From contig CAZOVB010000001.1 in NCBI GenBank assembly GCA_964583095.1, positions 62,001-126,000 of the forward strand: a DNA stretch of 64,000 nt, read 5' to 3'. Source of the DNA: CAZOVB01 sp964583095. Lineage in GTDB: Bacteria > Planctomycetota > Phycisphaerae > SM23-33. The position numbers and the translations under genes are program-made. Below, piece after piece: positions 43,663-52,441 of the stretch. Every line of letters starts with the position of its first letter. The first letter of the stretch is position 1. The notes under the pieces were generated by a model that was not told the origin of the DNA, searched no databases, and was given only the letters and a program-made list of their open reading frames with translations.

Positions 43663-45147
43663 CTATTGCTCGATCCAGAATTCCCAGCTCAGGTCTTCCA
43701 CGACAACCGCAAGGTCGCCCTGCTGCGTCGCCAATTGCATCCCGCGGAAATCCTCGCCCGCCTGCTGCGGCGTGTATCGCATGCCGGTGAACCGGGCAGA
43801 GGGAAGATGGGTGGTTATATCGAACCGGTACGGCCGACCGCTGCGATTGCTCAATACGATCACGTGCTTGCCGTCGGGTTTTCGATAGCAGAAGACTCGC
43901 AGGTCCTCGTCGGGACAACTCTCCCGGACCTCCAGGGCTCTCGAGTCCCAGGGCATGTGGCGCAGGAACCCCGCCAGGGCGTGCCAGTTGCAGGGATTCC
44001 AGGTCCAGCAGCCCGGCTCGAGGCCGGCCAGTTCCCCGGGCAGCTCTGCTGCGTCGGGTTTGGCTTTGGCCGGCATCCAATAGCCCAGGCTGTATCCGCT
44101 CGCCTCTTCGTTGCCGACGGGCTTGAGCGCATGAATCCAGAACCAGGTGGGCGACTGGGCCAGCTGGAACCAGTTCATGATGTTCTGAACGGTATTGAGA
44201 CAGCGGGCCGGCGTGGTGGGGCCTTTGAGATACTCGTATTCATTCTGGAACATCTGTCGATCCAGACCGATTCGCTTGCGTCCCTCGGCCACCGTCTGCT
44301 CCACGGTGTTGGAATTGAAGCCGATGGTGTGCACGGTAATCGCGTCGACAAGCGATCTGCACTCGGGCCAGGTCTTGAGCAGCTCTTCCAGGTAGGTCAG
44401 CTCGTCGTGGGCGCTGTCGGCAATCAGAAGAATCTCGGGATCCAGTTGACGGATCTTCGGCGCAACGGCCGCGTACGTCCTGGCCCACTGCCCCGGGCTC
44501 TGGCGACAGGAGGAGTAGGCGGTGTTGGCCTGGGGTTCGTTGGCCAGGCCCCACATGGAGACACGGATTCCTGCCTGCTTGAGGGTCTTGACATCGGCCA
44601 CGCAGGCCTGGGCGAAGTCTTCAAGAAAGCGATCGACATCGCCGCAGTAATCGGGGTCGTTCTCGAAATCCGACTCGAAGCACCGAAGCACGTTCTGGGG
44701 GTCCTTCGGCTGATCCCATGGATTGCCGCAGAGGCGGCGGTTGGCCTTCCAGTACGGCGGGTGGGACCAGTATTCCAGGGACACCCCCTCTACACCGGCT
44801 CTGTCGAGCATGCGCGACAATTCTTCCAGTTGCTCCGGCCAGCGAGGGGCAAGCGTCTTGCCCTCTTCGTCCAGGCCTCGCCAGTAGAGACCGCCGGCCA
44901 GGCGGCAATAGCGGAAGCCTTTGAGCATTTCATCGCAGAAGCGTTCGAACTCCTCCTCTTTCAGATCATGCGGCACGGAGGTCTTTTCCTCAGGCAGGCC
45001 GGAGTTGCCCGAGGCAATCGAATCGGACTGGATCTCAAAACCCAGTCCCCAGATCCGTTGCCGGGGTCTGTGGGGCAAGAGTTCGTACTGCCCTGCCGCA
45101 GGGGGCGGGGTCTGTCTGGCGGGTCTTTCGGGTGGGTAAACTTTCAC
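43663..45147 (-). CDS. GH30-like (clan GH-A) glycoside hydrolase
   Basis: 494 residues from a GTG with GGAGG seven bases upstream. The fold reads as a TIM barrel (LKGFRYCRLAGGLYWRG, VSMWGLANEPQANTAY) with Glu204 in the LANEP motif as proposed acid/base and Glu303 in FQNEYEY as proposed nucleophile, the clan GH-A pattern. A C-terminal beta-domain follows (about 400-494: VIVLSNRSGRPYRFDITTH), as in GH30. No signal peptide is seen, so it may act on imported oligosaccharides. It forms an operon with the FAD oxidoreductase and is divergent from a XylR-type regulator. The exact family is uncertain. Confidence 0.75.
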   Translation of the reverse strand: MKVYPPERPARQTPPPAAGQYELLPHRPRQRIWGLGFEIQSDSIASGNSGLPEEKTSVPHDLKEEEFERFCDEMLKGFRYCRLAGGLYWRGLDEEGKTLAPRWPEQLEELSRMLDRAGVEGVSLEYWSHPPYWKANRRLCGNPWDQPKDPQNVLRCFESDFENDPDYCGDVDRFLEDFAQACVADVKTLKQAGIRVSMWGLANEPQANTAYSSCRQSPGQWARTYAAVAPKIRQLDPEILLIADSAHDELTYLEELLKTWPECRSLVDAITVHTIGFNSNTVEQTVAEGRKRIGLDRQMFQNEYEYLKGPTTPARCLNTVQNIMNWFQLAQSPTWFWIHALKPVGNEEASGYSLGYWMPAKAKPDAAELPGELAGLEPGCWTWNPCNWHALAGFLRHMPWDSRALEVRESCPDEDLRVFCYRKPDGKHVIVLSNRSGRPYRFDITTHLPSARFTGMRYTPQQAGEDFRGMQLATQQGDLAVVVEDLSWEFWIEQ

Positions 45148-45185
45148 GGCGTTGCCTCCAATCCAGGGGCCGGTTTTCGCATTCG

Positions 45186-45196
45186 CATATCATATG
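45186..45196. promoter_or_regulatory. Small palindrome in the divergent sugar-locus promoter region
   Basis: CATAT-C-ATATG is a perfect inverted repeat in the 104-bp region between the GH30-like gene and the XylR-type regulator. An AAAG-ATA-CTTT repeat lies nearby at about 45228. Either could be a regulator site, but both are short. Confidence 0.3.
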
Positions 45197-45251
45197 GCTC
45201 GTGGAGAGGGGCGTCTTGCGTTTCTGCAAAAGATACTTTAGTCTATACGCA

Positions 45252-46394
45252 ATGGCGGAGTCCAAGACCATCTTGATCATCACGCAGGCCGACGATGGTT
45301 TCAGTCGCGAGATCATCCGAGGGGTCGCCCGCTATGCTCGTTCGCAGTCGGACTGGAAGCTTCTGCTTAGGCCTCAGATGCCCCCTGCTTCAGACTGTCG
45401 CGGGATGGACGGGATACTGAGCATTCTCTCCGAGCCCGGCCACGTTCAGCAGGCCCGGGAAGCGGGGATTCCCCTTGTCAGCGTGTCGGGGCTGTTGAGC
45501 AATGTCCGCGCCTGGCAGGTTCTGGGGGATGATCGTGCGGTGGCCAGGATGGCAGCTGGGCATTTTCTGAGCCGGGGCTTCGAGCAGTTCGCCTTCGTTG
45601 GCGAGACACGAATCGATCCCTGCAGAACGCGCTACGAGGAATTTGCCCGGGCCGTACAACACCCCTGCCGGTTGTGTGACTTGTCACACCTGGATTTCCC
45701 CGGAAACCAGGCCGTCGATTTCATCGCCCAGTGGCTTGTCGGGCAACCGCTGCCCCTGGCCGTCATGGCCTTCAACGATCCCGTCGGCCGCTGGGTGACC
45801 GAAGCCTGCAGTCTTCGCGGACTCCACGTGCCCTCCGACGTAGCACTGCTGGGTGTGGACAACGACGAAGTGGTCTGCGAGCTCTCCAGCCCGACCCTTT
45901 CGAGCATCTATCCCAATACGCGTCTTCGGGGACGCCTGGCCGCTGAGCTTCTGGCAAAGCTGATGGAGGGTCAGCCCGTCGGGCAAAAGCCTCTGCTTGT
46001 CCCGCCGGGGCGCATCTTTCATCGCCAGAGCAGCGATACGCTGGCGTTTGGGGACCAGGATGTTCGAATTGCCCTGCGGTTTATCCGGTGCCGTGCAACC
46101 GATCCGATCGATGTCGAGGACGTCATGGAACAGGTCTCCTGCTCACGGAGAACCCTGGAAACACGCTTCTCGCGCCTTCTAGGCCGTTCGCTGCACGAGC
46201 AGATCTGGAACCAGCGCATCAGCCGGGCCAGTCAGTGGCTGCTCGAAAGCGACATGACCATCACGCAGATCGCGCTTCGGTGCGGATCGGCCAGTCCCTC
46301 GGCCTTTACTCAATCCTTCCGTCGATACGTGGGGATGCCCCCCAGCCAGTACCGCCGCAACGGCGGTCGCCAGTGGCCTCCCATGCCGGACTGA
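45252..46394 (+). CDS. XylR-type AraC-family regulator with LacI-like sensor domain
   Basis: 380 residues from the ATG at 45252; an upstream in-frame extension to 45132 overlaps the divergent gene and is not supported. Residues about 5-265 resemble a periplasmic-binding-type sensor (TILIITQADDGFSREIIRGVARY, then SDVALLGVDNDEVVCELSSP). Residues about 280-375 are an AraC double helix-turn-helix (MEQVSCSRRTLETRFSRLLG and PSAFTQSFRRYVGMPPSQYRR). This is the E. coli XylR layout, which senses a sugar and activates transcription. Its position opposite the GH30/FAD-oxidoreductase operon makes it the probable local regulator. Confidence 0.9.
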   Translation: MAESKTILIITQADDGFSREIIRGVARYARSQSDWKLLLRPQMPPASDCRGMDGILSILSEPGHVQQAREAGIPLVSVSGLLSNVRAWQVLGDDRAVARMAAGHFLSRGFEQFAFVGETRIDPCRTRYEEFARAVQHPCRLCDLSHLDFPGNQAVDFIAQWLVGQPLPLAVMAFNDPVGRWVTEACSLRGLHVPSDVALLGVDNDEVVCELSSPTLSSIYPNTRLRGRLAAELLAKLMEGQPVGQKPLLVPPGRIFHRQSSDTLAFGDQDVRIALRFIRCRATDPIDVEDVMEQVSCSRRTLETRFSRLLGRSLHEQIWNQRISRASQWLLESDMTITQIALRCGSASPSAFTQSFRRYVGMPPSQYRRNGGRQWPPMPD

Positions 46395-46415
46395 CCCGCC
46401 CGGGCCGGCTCCTGC

Positions 46416-46874
46416 TCAGCGTGTTTCGCAGACCAGGTCGATCTCGACCGGGGAGTTCTTGGGAAGGGATGCCACACTCAGGGCACAGCGAGCGTGCATG
46501 CCCTGGTCCCCGAAGAGCCGGCCCAGAAGTTCGCTGGCGCCGTTGGCTACTTCGGCCTGGTCGTGAAAGCCCTCCTGCGAGGCCACGAACACCTTCATGC
46601 GGACCATCCGGTGCAGATTCTCGATTCCCCCGGCCACCTCGGCCGCAGCGGCCAGGGCGTTTAGCACCGCCTGCCTCGCCGCCTCTCGGGCTTCATCCAG
46701 GCTGACCTGCCCGGGCACCTTGCCCTCGGCGATCAACTGGCCATCTCTGACCGGTAAATGCCCGGCCGTGAAGATCAGATGCCCGCTGCGAATCGCAGGC
46801 ACGTAAGCTCCTACCGGACTGGGGACCGGCGGAAGCCGCAAGCCCATCTGTTCGAGTTTCTGCGCTATGCTCAT
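46416..46874 (-). CDS. RidA/YjgF-family protein
   Basis: 152 residues. Family motifs are HLIFTAGHLPVRDGQL, RQAVLNALAAAAEVAGG and the C-terminal HARCALSVASLPKNSPVEIDLVCE, which keeps the Arg that contacts the substrate carboxylate and the Glu of the active site. RidA proteins hydrolyse reactive enamine/imine intermediates; this longer form resembles the second YjgF group. A good promoter and a GGAG ribosome site lie upstream. It is convergent with the AraC-type regulator. Confidence 0.9.
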   Translation of the reverse strand: MSIAQKLEQMGLRLPPVPSPVGAYVPAIRSGHLIFTAGHLPVRDGQLIAEGKVPGQVSLDEAREAARQAVLNALAAAAEVAGGIENLHRMVRMKVFVASQEGFHDQAEVANGASELLGRLFGDQGMHARCALSVASLPKNSPVEIDLVCETR

Positions 46875-46905
46875 AATGACTCCGGAGGAAGGAAAAGTTC
46901 ACATC

Positions 46906-46934
46906 ATTCTACCGGCCCTGCTCCTCAGGCGCAA
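46906..46934 (-). promoter_or_regulatory. Promoter of the RidA-family gene
   Basis: On the minus strand TTGCGC (46934-46929) and TAGAAT (46911-46906) are 17 bp apart, about 31 bp before the ATG at 46874. Confidence 0.55.
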
Positions 46935-46954
46935 GCAGGAAGAATCTGCCGCCC

Positions 46955-49285
46955 TCAGAGCGTCAAATTCAGATACAGCTTGGGCAGCACGCGAGGCAAC
47001 TCGTGCAGGTCGTGGAGGATCACGAATCGCCGTCGCGGGAACATGATCTCCATGTCGGCTTCGGAGTTCTCGCGCGTGCTGATCGCGAAGGTATGCACAT
47101 CCATGCGGGCGTTTTCCTCGCAGGCCATTCGCACGTCGTGCTGGGCATACCGGGTGTTGGGGTCATAGCCCTGGTCCATCGGCTTGCCGTCGGTGACCAG
47201 CAGGATGAGTTTCTGGCGATTGGGTTCACGACTCAGCAGGTACCCGGAGTGGCGAAGGGCCGGCCCGATCCGCGTGGAGTTTCGAGGCCAGGCCGCGAAG
47301 ATCTTCTCCCGCGTCTCCTTCGACCAGTCGTCCTGGAACCGTTTGAAGACAAAATACTCGCACTGCTCGGGCCCGTTGGAGGAAAACCCGTTGACCGAGA
47401 AGCGGTCGTCCAGGGCGCTGAGCCCTTCGCCCAACGTCACCGCTGCACGTTTCTCCAGGTCCAGTACCTTCTCCCGTCCCTGCATTTCTTCGCCGGTGGA
47501 ACCGGAAAGATCCATCAGGATCAGCACGGCCAGATCCCGCCGCTGGACGAGGGGCTTTTCGTAGAAACGGACCTTCGGGGCCGGTTCGTGCCGCCTTTGC
47601 ACGCGATGCTCGACCAGCAGGTCCAGGTTGATCTGCTCTCCGTCGGGCAGATACTTCTCCTTCCGGACGATCTCGGGTTTGAGTCTTTGGAACACGGCCC
47701 GGACCTTCTCGGCCTCCTCTCTCCAGTTCCCGGGGCCGCTGTCGGAGGTTGCGGGTTGAATCGGCAGTTCGTGAACTTTGCACCAGTCGGGGCGATACTC
47801 GTTCTGCTGGAAGTCCCACTCGTCGTAGATATAGGCTGCGACGATCTGCCCCTCGGCCTGCTCATCTTCCTGCTCTCCCTGCCCGTCGGCGACCTGGGTA
47901 TCGGCCTGCTGGGCGTCGGCGTCCTCTTCCTGTGAGCCGGTCTGGGCCTGATCTGCCTGCTGTTTCATATCCGCCACGAGGGCTTCGCTGGGCGGGACCG
48001 ACAGGTGAATCGGAAACTGGAGGTCCGGAACAAACGAGAGAGGTCGAATCGTCGAGACCTCGATCTGCGGATAGTGTTTCTTGACAGCGACGGTCCAGGG
48101 CTCATCGAGTTTCGAGGCCGTGTCGAAGCAGTTCACACTTCGGCTCGCTACGTCCAGGATCCGGTCTACCGCCTGGTTCTCCGTACCGGTGCAGGCATCG
48201 CGCAGGAGCTTTTCGGCATCCGACCGAGGTGGCCCCAGGCGAAACTCGGTCCTCAGGGCGAAATCCACCAGCGACCGTGCACCGGGCCAGCGATGGCGAA
48301 TCGCCTCGAGGATTCGGACGATCTCTACGATGAGGAAGAGATTCAGCCGCAGCGGCGTCTCGCCGGCCAGATCCGACGCGCGGGAATAGTCGGCATGGCC
48401 GTGCACACGCGGAAAGCCGTTGTCAATGACCATCGCCGCAGCCACCAGGCCACACAGCAGGTACCACTTACGGTTCGCGGTGGCATTGTCAAAGGCACGC
48501 AGTCGGGCCGGCAGGTACAACTGGTCGGTCGTCTGGATCACCTGGGCGCCGCGCTCGATGATATCGTCGCTGTCGAGTCCTCCCAGGTCGTGGACGTGGA
48601 TGGCGGTCTCCGCCAGGGCCTGTACCAGGGCGGTAATCGCCTCATCGACATCACAGAGCCTGCATTCCTGCGTGAGGGTCAGGATATACGTCTCGCAACT
48701 GCTCAGCTCGCATCGCAGGAAAGCCAGACCCGATTCCCGCTTTCGCCCGAACATCTCCAGCCCCGTCTGGATGTATCTCGCCAGTTGCGTCTCGTTCAGG
48801 CGGGAAACCAGGTACCCGTAGCCCTTGAGCAGGGCCATGGCCGCTTCGTCATCACTCCGGCGGAGCCTGCGAAGCCAGGTCATGGCGTTTCGCATCTGGC
48901 GCGGTGTCCGGCCCATGCGCCCCTCGGCAAAGGCCCGGAAGAAGCTGATCCCGAAGCTCAGTCGATTCTCGGCCAGGCTTGCGCCCAGTTCCACCAGATC
49001 GGCGAACATGCCGGGGGTCTCGAGGATCCAGCGGTTGTCCGGGCGCAGGGAGCCCAGAAACTCGTGTAGGACGTGGTCGAAACAGCTCTGGTCGGCCTGG
49101 TTGAGCAGTTCGAAAAAACGCCGGGTTACTTCCTGGTTGGCCTGGCCCAGGTGACCGGAATCGATCAGCTGCCCGATCGTGCGGGCAAAGACGTCCCGGT
49201 ATCCCCAGGTGACGCTCTTGAGGTCGAATCCATGGGCCCGGCCCAACCGGCCGGCATCGGTACTACTGGGCGACAGCCGGCTCAT
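46955..49285 (-). CDS. NorD/CbbO-type von Willebrand A protein
   Basis: 776 residues. The N-terminal half is helical and repeat-like. A very acidic linker rich in Asp, Glu and Gln lies at about 440-490. A C-terminal vWA domain has the metal motif LMDLSGSTGEEM near residue 592, KLILLVTDGKPMDQGYDP and AISTRENSEADMEIMFP, as in NorD and CbbO. These work with an AAA+ partner to remodel or load metal into a target enzyme (nitric oxide reductase, Rubisco). Its start overlaps the AAA+ gene by 23 bp, and a GGAAGG site sets the ATG. No nor or cbb genes are near, so the target is unknown. Confidence 0.88.
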   Translation of the reverse strand: MSRLSPSSTDAGRLGRAHGFDLKSVTWGYRDVFARTIGQLIDSGHLGQANQEVTRRFFELLNQADQSCFDHVLHEFLGSLRPDNRWILETPGMFADLVELGASLAENRLSFGISFFRAFAEGRMGRTPRQMRNAMTWLRRLRRSDDEAAMALLKGYGYLVSRLNETQLARYIQTGLEMFGRKRESGLAFLRCELSSCETYILTLTQECRLCDVDEAITALVQALAETAIHVHDLGGLDSDDIIERGAQVIQTTDQLYLPARLRAFDNATANRKWYLLCGLVAAAMVIDNGFPRVHGHADYSRASDLAGETPLRLNLFLIVEIVRILEAIRHRWPGARSLVDFALRTEFRLGPPRSDAEKLLRDACTGTENQAVDRILDVASRSVNCFDTASKLDEPWTVAVKKHYPQIEVSTIRPLSFVPDLQFPIHLSVPPSEALVADMKQQADQAQTGSQEEDADAQQADTQVADGQGEQEDEQAEGQIVAAYIYDEWDFQQNEYRPDWCKVHELPIQPATSDSGPGNWREEAEKVRAVFQRLKPEIVRKEKYLPDGEQINLDLLVEHRVQRRHEPAPKVRFYEKPLVQRRDLAVLILMDLSGSTGEEMQGREKVLDLEKRAAVTLGEGLSALDDRFSVNGFSSNGPEQCEYFVFKRFQDDWSKETREKIFAAWPRNSTRIGPALRHSGYLLSREPNRQKLILLVTDGKPMDQGYDPNTRYAQHDVRMACEENARMDVHTFAISTRENSEADMEIMFPRRRFVILHDLHELPRVLPKLYLNLTL

Positions 49286-50114
49286 GTTCGCCTTCCATCA
49301 AGTCCCCGAAGTAGAGCTGCACAACGTTTTCGATTGCTTCGAGGACCTCCTGGTCTTCGGTGAGGGTCTGGCTGATGGCATGGCGCGAAGCCTGGACCGC
49401 GGTCATCCCGCCCTGCATCAGTCGACCGACGTAGACCAGCAGACGACTGGAGACGCCCTCGTCCAGGCCGAAGCCCTTCAAAGCCCTGATTTTTGCGCCC
49501 ATCTCGGCCAGCTTGCGACTGGGCTCTGTTTCCAGGCCGGACTCTGTAGCGATGATTCTCGTCTCGACTTCCACATCTGGATGGTCGAAGTTCATGCTCG
49601 CGAATCGTTGGCGGGTCGATTGTTTCAGATCCTTCACGATGCTCTGGTAGCCGGGGTTGTAGCTCAGGACCATCATGAAGTCCTTGTGGGCGTGGACCAC
49701 TTCACCGGTTTTGTCGATGTAGAGAATCCGCCGATCGTCGGTCAGCGAGTGAATGATTACGGTCGTGTCCTTACGGGCCTCGACGATCTCATCCAGGTAG
49801 CAGATCCCTCCATGTCGCACCGCAAGGGCCAGCGGACCGTCCTGCCAGACGGTCTGGTCGTCTTTGAGCAGGAACCTCCCGACCAGGTCTGCTGCGGTAA
49901 GATCCTCGTGGCAACTGACGGTGATCAGGGGCAGTTCCAACTTCCAGGCCATGTGCTCGATGAACCGCGTCTTGCCACAGCCTGTGGGGCCTTTGATGAT
50001 CAACGGGATGTGCGCTTTGAAGGCGGCCTGAAAGAGCGTCTCTTCGTCGGCCTGAGGCACGTAATTGGGTTTTTCGTTGATTCGGAACTGCTGGATCTCG
50101 GCGGTAGAATTCAC
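49263..50114 (-). CDS. NorQ/CbbQ-type AAA+ ATPase (MoxR group)
   Basis: 283 residues from a GTG at 50114 with GGAAAGG upstream; an in-frame ATG at 50192 lies inside the TATAAT of the promoter and is rejected. Walker A is GPTGCGKT, Walker B is ICYLDEIVEA, and the sensor region reads VLSYNPGYQS. The C-terminal helical part ends in YFGDLMEGEHEP. It is a hexameric remodelling ATPase that acts with the vWA partner encoded downstream, with which it overlaps by 23 bp. A candidate promoter on the minus strand has TTGTCA and TATAAT 19 bp apart near 50220-50190. Confidence 0.9.
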   Translation of the reverse strand: MNSTAEIQQFRINEKPNYVPQADEETLFQAAFKAHIPLIIKGPTGCGKTRFIEHMAWKLELPLITVSCHEDLTAADLVGRFLLKDDQTVWQDGPLALAVRHGGICYLDEIVEARKDTTVIIHSLTDDRRILYIDKTGEVVHAHKDFMMVLSYNPGYQSIVKDLKQSTRQRFASMNFDHPDVEVETRIIATESGLETEPSRKLAEMGAKIRALKGFGLDEGVSSRLLVYVGRLMQGGMTAVQASRHAISQTLTEDQEVLEAIENVVQLYFGDLMEGEHEPAVAQ

Positions 50115-50272
50115 GACGACTCGGGCCTTTCCCAACGGAGGTAATCGGGATGGTATGGTATAGGTCGCTTCTCCAATGAAGCGCAAAAGCATTATAGATC
50201 ATACCAGATTACCCGTGACAAGGCGATGGCGGTTTAGAAGAAAGCTTTTCCTCCTGAAGCCGAGAAGATGCA

Positions 50273-51238
50273 ATGACTCCAAGAGAAAGATTCATCACCG
50301 CCCTGGAGTGCCGGAAGCCGGATTATGTCCCCCACTTCGAACTGGTTTTCTACCTCACCATGGAAGCCCTGGGGAAGGTCCATCCTCAACACCGGGCTTT
50401 GAACCAGTGGCAGCAGATGTCAAAACACGAACTGGATCTGCAATTCCAGGACATGGGACGAACGTACGTCGACTCCGCCCGCAAATACGAGCATGACGCG
50501 ATACATATCGTGCCCCCCTGGATGCCCGGCCTGGACCCGGTCGAGAAATTCCTGCGGATCTTCGAGGCCATTCGCGATCTTTCGGGGTACGAATTCTTCC
50601 TGGGCTGCCACGCCGATGCCACCTACGCCCTGCCCAGCGGGGAGAAGATGATGGCCTTCGTGGAACGACTGGCCGATGCGCCCGAGGAAATGAAGGACCT
50701 GGCCCAGCAGCGCGTCGACCGCGCCCTGGAAGATGCCCGACGATACCAGCAGGCCGGGCTGAACGACGGATTCTTCCTCTGCGCCGATTATTGTTTCAAC
50801 AACGGGCCGTTCCTCTCCCCGGCGATGTTCGCCGAGTTCGTCACCCCCTACCTGAAGCAGCTCATTGCCGGCTATCGCGAGATGGGCTTCTTCGTCATCA
50901 AGCATACCGACGGCAATATCATGCCGATTCTCGATCAGCTCGCCCAGTGCAGGCCCCACGGCCTGCACAGCCTCGATCCGCAGGGGGGCGTGGATATCGC
51001 CGAGGTCAAGAAGCGAATCGGCCGGAAGATCTGCCTGCTGGGCAATGTCAACTGCGGAATGCTCCAGACCGGCAGTGATGAAGAGGTGATCGAGTCAGCC
51101 CGCTACGCCCTGGAACATGGCAAGAGCGATGGTGGATATGTCTTCTGCACCAGCAACTGCATTTACACCGGGATGGCCTTGGAGAGATACGAACTGATCC
51201 TCGACATCTGGCGGAAACATCGCAATTACGACAGCTGA
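50273..51238 (+). CDS. Uroporphyrinogen decarboxylase (URO-D) family protein, first copy
   Basis: 321 residues with the URO-D TIM-barrel pattern: TPRERFITALECRKPDYVP at the start, FFLGCHADATYALPSG, GFFVIKHTDGNIMPILDQL and ICLLGNVNCGMLQTGSDEEV. Cys and His residues around HTDGN, NVNC and CTSNC could bind a metal. Planctomycete genomes carry many such paralogs; they are usually corrinoid methyltransferase-like rather than haem enzymes, and the substrate is unknown. It is followed by a second member 84 bp later. It is divergent from the NorQ-like gene across 158 bp. Confidence 0.85.
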   Translation: MTPRERFITALECRKPDYVPHFELVFYLTMEALGKVHPQHRALNQWQQMSKHELDLQFQDMGRTYVDSARKYEHDAIHIVPPWMPGLDPVEKFLRIFEAIRDLSGYEFFLGCHADATYALPSGEKMMAFVERLADAPEEMKDLAQQRVDRALEDARRYQQAGLNDGFFLCADYCFNNGPFLSPAMFAEFVTPYLKQLIAGYREMGFFVIKHTDGNIMPILDQLAQCRPHGLHSLDPQGGVDIAEVKKRIGRKICLLGNVNCGMLQTGSDEEVIESARYALEHGKSDGGYVFCTSNCIYTGMALERYELILDIWRKHRNYDS

Positions 51239-51322
51239 CACCCACAGGCGCCCATAAGGTATTTGACTCCGTAGCCGCGGCATGGAATAATCCCGTGGAC
51301 GACCCCAAGCCTGGAGAAGACA

Positions 51323-52396
51323 ATGCCCAAAGAAATGACTTCCCGAGAGCGGATCGGGCGGGTGTTCGACCACAAGACCCCAGACCGCGTGCCCTTCTGG
51401 GATTCCCCCTGGGGTCCCACCGTCGCCCGCTGGCGGCGTGAAGGGCTCGGCCCCGAAGAAGACTGGCGGGACCACTTCGGTCTGGACCGCATTCTCAGCA
51501 TTCGCCCGGACAACACCCCCCGCTACCCCCACAAGGTGGTGGAGGAAACCGAGCAATACGTCATTGCCACCGATGCCTGGGGCACCACGTTGAAAAACTG
51601 GAAACACCAGGCCTCCTGTCCGGAACACCTGGGCAATACCATCGTGGACCCGGACGCATGGGCAAAGGCGAAAGATCGCATGACCGTCTCCCGCGATCGG
51701 GTCGACTGGGAAAAGCTCCAAGCCCAGTACGCCCAGTCAACGCCCCGCGGGGACTGGCGCATGGGCGTGCTCTGGTTCGGGTTCGATATCACCCATTCCC
51801 GCGTCGTGGGTACCGAGCGCACCCTGATGGCCATGGTGGAACAGCCCGAGTGGATCATGGACATTTTCGACACGCAGTTGAACCTTTCCATCGCCCTGCT
51901 GGAAATGGTCCTCGATGCCGGCTATGAGCTGGACTGTGTCGACTGGCCCGACGACATGGGCTACAAGTACAACCAGTTCTTCTCACTGGGGATGTACCGA
52001 GAGCTTCTCAAGCCTTTCCACAAGAAGGCGGCTGACTGGGCCAGGAGCAAAGGCCTTCGCGTCCGCATGCATTCCTGCGGAGACATTCGCCCGTTCATCG
52101 GGGACCTGGTGGAAATCGGCATCGAATGCCTCAATCCATTGGAAGTCAAGGCCGGCGTCGACCCGCTGGAAGTCAAGAGCAGCTACGGGAAGGATCTCGT
52201 CCTCCACGGGGGAATCAATGCCCTGCTCATGCGGGATTACCACAGCGTGGAAGAGGAAATGCGAAGGTTGATCCCGAAGATGAAGGAAGGCAGCGGATAC
52301 ATCTTCGCCACCGATCACTCGATTCCCTCCAACTGCAGCTTCGAGGAATTCGGGCGCATCGTCGAGCTTTACAAGCAGTTGGGCAGCTACGACTAG
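51323..52396 (+). CDS. Uroporphyrinogen decarboxylase (URO-D) family protein, second copy
   Basis: 357 residues; GGAG six bases before the ATG sets the start. Motifs: MTSRERIGRVFDHKTPDRVPFWD at the N-terminus, CVDWPDDMGYKYNQFFS, RVRMHSCGDIRPFIGDL with an HxCG zinc-like site, and HGGINALLMRDYHSVEEE. It differs from the first copy in the HxC motif, which here keeps Cys as in MtaA-type methyltransferases. The pair may be a paralogous set for related substrates. It converges on the heparinase-like gene. Confidence 0.87.
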   Translation: MPKEMTSRERIGRVFDHKTPDRVPFWDSPWGPTVARWRREGLGPEEDWRDHFGLDRILSIRPDNTPRYPHKVVEETEQYVIATDAWGTTLKNWKHQASCPEHLGNTIVDPDAWAKAKDRMTVSRDRVDWEKLQAQYAQSTPRGDWRMGVLWFGFDITHSRVVGTERTLMAMVEQPEWIMDIFDTQLNLSIALLEMVLDAGYELDCVDWPDDMGYKYNQFFSLGMYRELLKPFHKKAADWARSKGLRVRMHSCGDIRPFIGDLVEIGIECLNPLEVKAGVDPLEVKSSYGKDLVLHGGINALLMRDYHSVEEEMRRLIPKMKEGSGYIFATDHSIPSNCSFEEFGRIVELYKQLGSYD

Positions 52397-52441
52397 CCCT
52401 TTATCGCCGTACCGAAGGAAAGGATCTGCCCCGCGGACCTG

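Noticed and set aside
45132..45251. Forty-codon N-terminal extension of the XylR-type regulator
   Set aside because: It would overlap the divergent GH30-like gene and its promoter region; the ATG at 45252 begins the conserved domain.
43516..45276. Open frame of 586 codons on the plus strand
   Set aside because: Shadow of the GH30-like and FAD-oxidoreductase genes, crossing their junction.
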